DNA from: an uncultured Lachnospiraceae bacterium
GTDB taxonomy: Bacteria > Bacillota > Clostridia > Lachnospirales > Lachnospiraceae
NCBI GenBank assembly: GCA_910577785.1
Contig: CAJTNT010000023.1
Coordinates: forward strand, 1 to 64,000
Direction of reading: 5' to 3'
DNA: 64,000 nucleotides
Shown: positions 62,313 through 64,000 of the stretch, piece by piece
How positions within the stretch are numbered: the stretch's first letter is position 1
Layout: each line of letters begins with the position of its first letter
Program-made: the position numbers and the translations under genes
Notes under the pieces: generated by a model
What the model saw: only the letters and a program-made list of their open reading frames with translations
Databases searched by the model: none
Told to the model about the DNA's origin: nothing

Positions 62313-63041
62313 ATGAAAAGTATTTTAAAAAGAGGTATTAGTTTTGTATTAATAGTTACTATGATGTGTTCCGTGGCTATGAATCGTTGGCAAGTGGTAG
62401 CCTTAGCAGAAGAATTGGATGAATCAGATGAAACAGGAACAGAATTTCAGGATGAATTAGAGATTGAGTTTTTAGAAAAAAGGATTACAGATACATCTGC
62501 ATATTTACGGTATTTCATAGTGGTAGATGGCAAAAAAGAATATATTACAGAATCGTTAGAATTGAAGGGGAAAACGATTGTTTCAAGTATTTCGAGTACA
62601 GGGGTTAATGAGAATAATGTTCCGATTACTGTTACAGAAGAGGAGCAGTCAACGATTGTAATTGAAGAGTGTAATGAAGAAGAATTGCCGACAGAAAGTT
62701 CGTATGAAGAAATGGGGAAAAAATACAACTGGAAATCTTATTCTAAGACATATTCTTTAAAGGGAGCAAAATTTGCAATTCTTTCTGTAAGTGCTATATT
62801 AGTGGCTGTTAGCAAGATGGGATTGGGTACAGCGATATCTGTGGCTGCATCTGTAGTAAATTTTCTATTATCACAGGGAAGGTCAAAAATCCCAAACAGT
62901 ATTTATTTTTCAGGAAAAAGGTGTGTAAGCCGTTCTTGTGGTAGAATATTTTATAAATACAAAGGAAATTTTTATGATAGCAGTAAGAAAAAGACACTTT
63001 ATGCAAAAGGGATTTCCTGGTCAAGGCGTTGGGGACGATAA
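62313..63041 (+). CDS. AT-rich secreted protein of unknown function
   Basis: 242 aa, ATG after TGGAGG. Signal peptide about 1-32 (ISFVLIVTMMCSVAM then a cut near ALAEE). A very acidic region follows (EELDESDETGTEFQDELEIEF), then a beta-type stretch and a basic segment. A hydrophobic, glycine/alanine-rich helix (AILSVSAILVAVSKMGLGTAISVAASVVNFLL, about 155-186) leads to a cysteine-bearing basic tail (SGKRCVSRSCGRIFYKYKG). A leader, an acidic propeptide, a small membrane-active core and a basic tail are reminiscent of large bacteriocin precursors, but no known family matches. The base content is far lower in GC than the neighbours, so it was probably gained. A small membrane protein gene follows 15 nt later. 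Confidence 0.6.
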   Translation: MKSILKRGISFVLIVTMMCSVAMNRWQVVALAEELDESDETGTEFQDELEIEFLEKRITDTSAYLRYFIVVDGKKEYITESLELKGKTIVSSISSTGVNENNVPITVTEEEQSTIVIEECNEEELPTESSYEEMGKKYNWKSYSKTYSLKGAKFAILSVSAILVAVSKMGLGTAISVAASVVNFLLSQGRSKIPNSIYFSGKRCVSRSCGRIFYKYKGNFYDSSKKKTLYAKGISWSRRWGR

Positions 63042-63056
63042 GGAAGGGATGATTAG

Positions 63057-63338
63057 ATGGAGCATTTGGAAGTAACACTTACAGCAGCTTTCTATACCTG
63101 TCTTGGGCTGATAGACTTATATCGCTATAAGAAAAAGGGTTCAGAAGAAACAGAAGGGACAGATAAGATATTTATTTATTTTCTTCTGCTGGGAGTTCCT
63201 ATTTTTCTAATGGGTATTTTTTATTGGATTATGCAACCAAAATCAGATTTGCTATGGACTGTAACGTTTGTTGCAAGCATAGTTATTACACTGGCAGTAT
63301 TCTGGTTGGGCAGAAGGCGAAAAAAGGGTGCTTCGTAG
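63057..63338 (+). CDS. Small three-helix membrane protein, possible partner or immunity protein
   Basis: 93 aa, ATG after GGAAGGGATG. Hydrophobic helices at about 6-21 (TLTAAFYTCLGLIDLY), 38-58 (IFIYFLLLGVPIFLMGIFYWI) and 65-85 (LLWTVTFVASIVITLAVFWLG), ending in a basic RRRKKG tail. No family recognised. It starts 15 nt after the secreted protein and shares its AT-rich base content, so the two are one unit. Small multi-helix proteins in this place are often immunity proteins for a secreted bacteriocin, but that is an inference from arrangement. Confidence 0.6.
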   Translation: MEHLEVTLTAAFYTCLGLIDLYRYKKKGSEETEGTDKIFIYFLLLGVPIFLMGIFYWIMQPKSDLLWTVTFVASIVITLAVFWLGRRRKKGAS

Positions 63339-63414
63339 GTAGGGCAGATTTTAAAGGACAAAACCGGCATGGTGAGAATGTGCCAGTTTTGTCCTTTGGT
63401 GTACCCAGGAAGGT

Positions 63415-63451
63415 GTTACTATTCACGGCCTGCGAGTCCGCGAATAGTAAC
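63415..63451. repeat. GTTACTAT palindromic repeat
   Basis: GTTACTATTCACGG (63415 onward) and CGCGAATAGTAAC ending at 63451. Same family as 46783-46853 and 60554-60589. A single ATAGTAAC arm also occurs at 63552-63559. Confidence 0.6.
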
Positions 63452-63526
63452 AATTCGGGGCGATATTTAGAGTTTTGCTGCGCAAAAATCGCCCTCACTC
63501 CTGAAACATGTTCTCACGGAATGCGC
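63444..63526 (-). repeat. 84-bp intergenic repeat, copy B (inverted relative to 60478-60561)
   Basis: The reverse complement matches copy A almost base for base. With copy A it brackets the miniature element, the toxin-antitoxin locus and the AT-rich gene pair. Confidence 0.85.
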
Positions 63527-63597
63527 ATGTCAGCGTATTCCTGAGCCGTGAATAGTAACGAAATATCCAGAGAGTGCGTTCTAAGTTTAGTTACTGC

Positions 63598-63626
63598 TTT
63601 ACTTCCAATAAAAAATCAAGTATACT
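63598..63626 (+). promoter_or_regulatory. Promoter of the last gene
   Basis: TTTACT (63598-63603), 17 nt, TATACT (63621-63626), about 100 nt before the start codon. Confidence 0.6.
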
Positions 63627-63725
63627 GTTTTTAGGCATAGGAATATAAGGCAGGCAAGGAGTGGGGCAGGCTTGAAATCCTATGTGATAGGCAGTAAAAA
63701 AAGTGAATAAGGAGGCATTCTGACA

Positions 63726-64000
63726 ATGAAATTTCAAAAATTCCTTGCAGTGGCGTTAAGCAGCTTGCTCTTATGGCAAACGCCGCTGCTTCCGCAGGCA
63801 AACGTTATTGCTTCTGCAGGTATAACTATTCCGGCAAATAGCGTTCCCCAAACGTTAAATCCTATAGATTCCCAAGAACCTTTTGCTCCATTGGAGTTGG
63901 TAAATCTTATAACAAGCCCTGTCGATGGGGAGCGGCTCCCAGAGCAAAGAAACTCTGTTGATGGAGAACAGCCCCCAGAGGCAACAAGCCCTGTCGATGG
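63726..64000 (+). CDS. Secreted protein with VDGE repeats, partial at right edge
   Basis: At least 91 aa, cut by the end of the window. ATG 63726 follows AAGGAGGCATTC. Signal peptide about 1-30 (FLAVALSSLLLWQTPLLPQ, cut near ANVIASA). From about residue 63 a repeat appears: SPVDGERLPEQRN, SVDGEQPPEATS, SPVDG, about 12-14 residues per unit, rich in proline and acidic residues. This looks like a wall-spanning or adhesive stalk. The functional domain, if any, lies beyond the window. Confidence 0.65.
   Translation, partial: MKFQKFLAVALSSLLLWQTPLLPQANVIASAGITIPANSVPQTLNPIDSQEPFAPLELVNLITSPVDGERLPEQRNSVDGEQPPEATSPVD

Overview
The window looks like chromosome of a gut-type Lachnospiraceae (Clostridia, Firmicutes). 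Genes have strong AGGAGG ribosome binding sites. There is an L10-leader ribosomal protein operon, PhoB/PhoR-type and YesN-type regulators, MocR and AraR-like regulators, and very large secreted glycosidases ending in Big_2-like or fibronectin III-like modules. Most of the window is moderately GC-rich. About 34.0-34.4 kb and 61.2-63.3 kb are visibly AT-rich. The species cannot be told from this sequence alone. No rRNA, tRNA or CRISPR array was seen.

Layout. 0-1.4 kb: a broken topoisomerase III fragment (edge of a lost conjugative element) and two small proteins. 1.7-9.8 kb: an AI-2E family transporter, a Na/phosphate cotransporter, an orphan Vsr nuclease, a large hybrid histidine kinase and a PIN-like protein. 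9.96-20.5 kb: two divergent giant secreted enzymes, GH59-like (minus) and GH51-like (plus), separated by about 0.9 kb that carries large intergenic palindromes. 20.6-23.3 kb: TerD and AIM24 family proteins and an orphan response regulator. 23.6-27.1 kb: rpmG-secE-nusG-rplK-rplA, then a separate promoter and L10 leader driving rplJ-rplL. rpoBC does not follow. 27.3-31 kb: DUF1015 protein, MocR regulator, small alarmone synthetase.

31.2-44.1 kb is a sugar-utilisation locus: YesN-type regulator, AraR-like repressor, a four-gene YtfQ/YtfR/YtfT/YjfF-type importer, and a secreted GH43-like enzyme. Together with the GH51-like enzyme at 16-20 kb, the simplest reading is that secreted enzymes release arabinofuranose (or galactofuranose) from plant polysaccharide and the importer brings it in. 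44.3-50.4 kb: HflX, FabH (with a FabT-like operator), amidase, a ParA/MinD-like protein with a degenerate P-loop, cyclophilin, and a two-OB-fold SSB. 50.5-52.1 kb: an insertion sequence. 52.3-60.4 kb: glycosyltransferase, AraC-GyrI regulator, a PhoB/PhoR pair, and an overlapping XRE-TPR / ABC ATPase / permease operon.

60.5-63.6 kb is accessory. An 84-bp repeat occurs in inverted orientation at both ends. Between the copies lie a 622-bp miniature element with 26-bp perfect terminal inverted repeats and a truncated transposase, a candidate type I toxin-antitoxin locus (27-aa toxin with a convergent antisense RNA), and an AT-rich pair of unknown genes (a secreted protein and a small membrane protein). 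The window ends inside a repeat-bearing secreted protein. All family calls come from reading the sequence; no database search was run.
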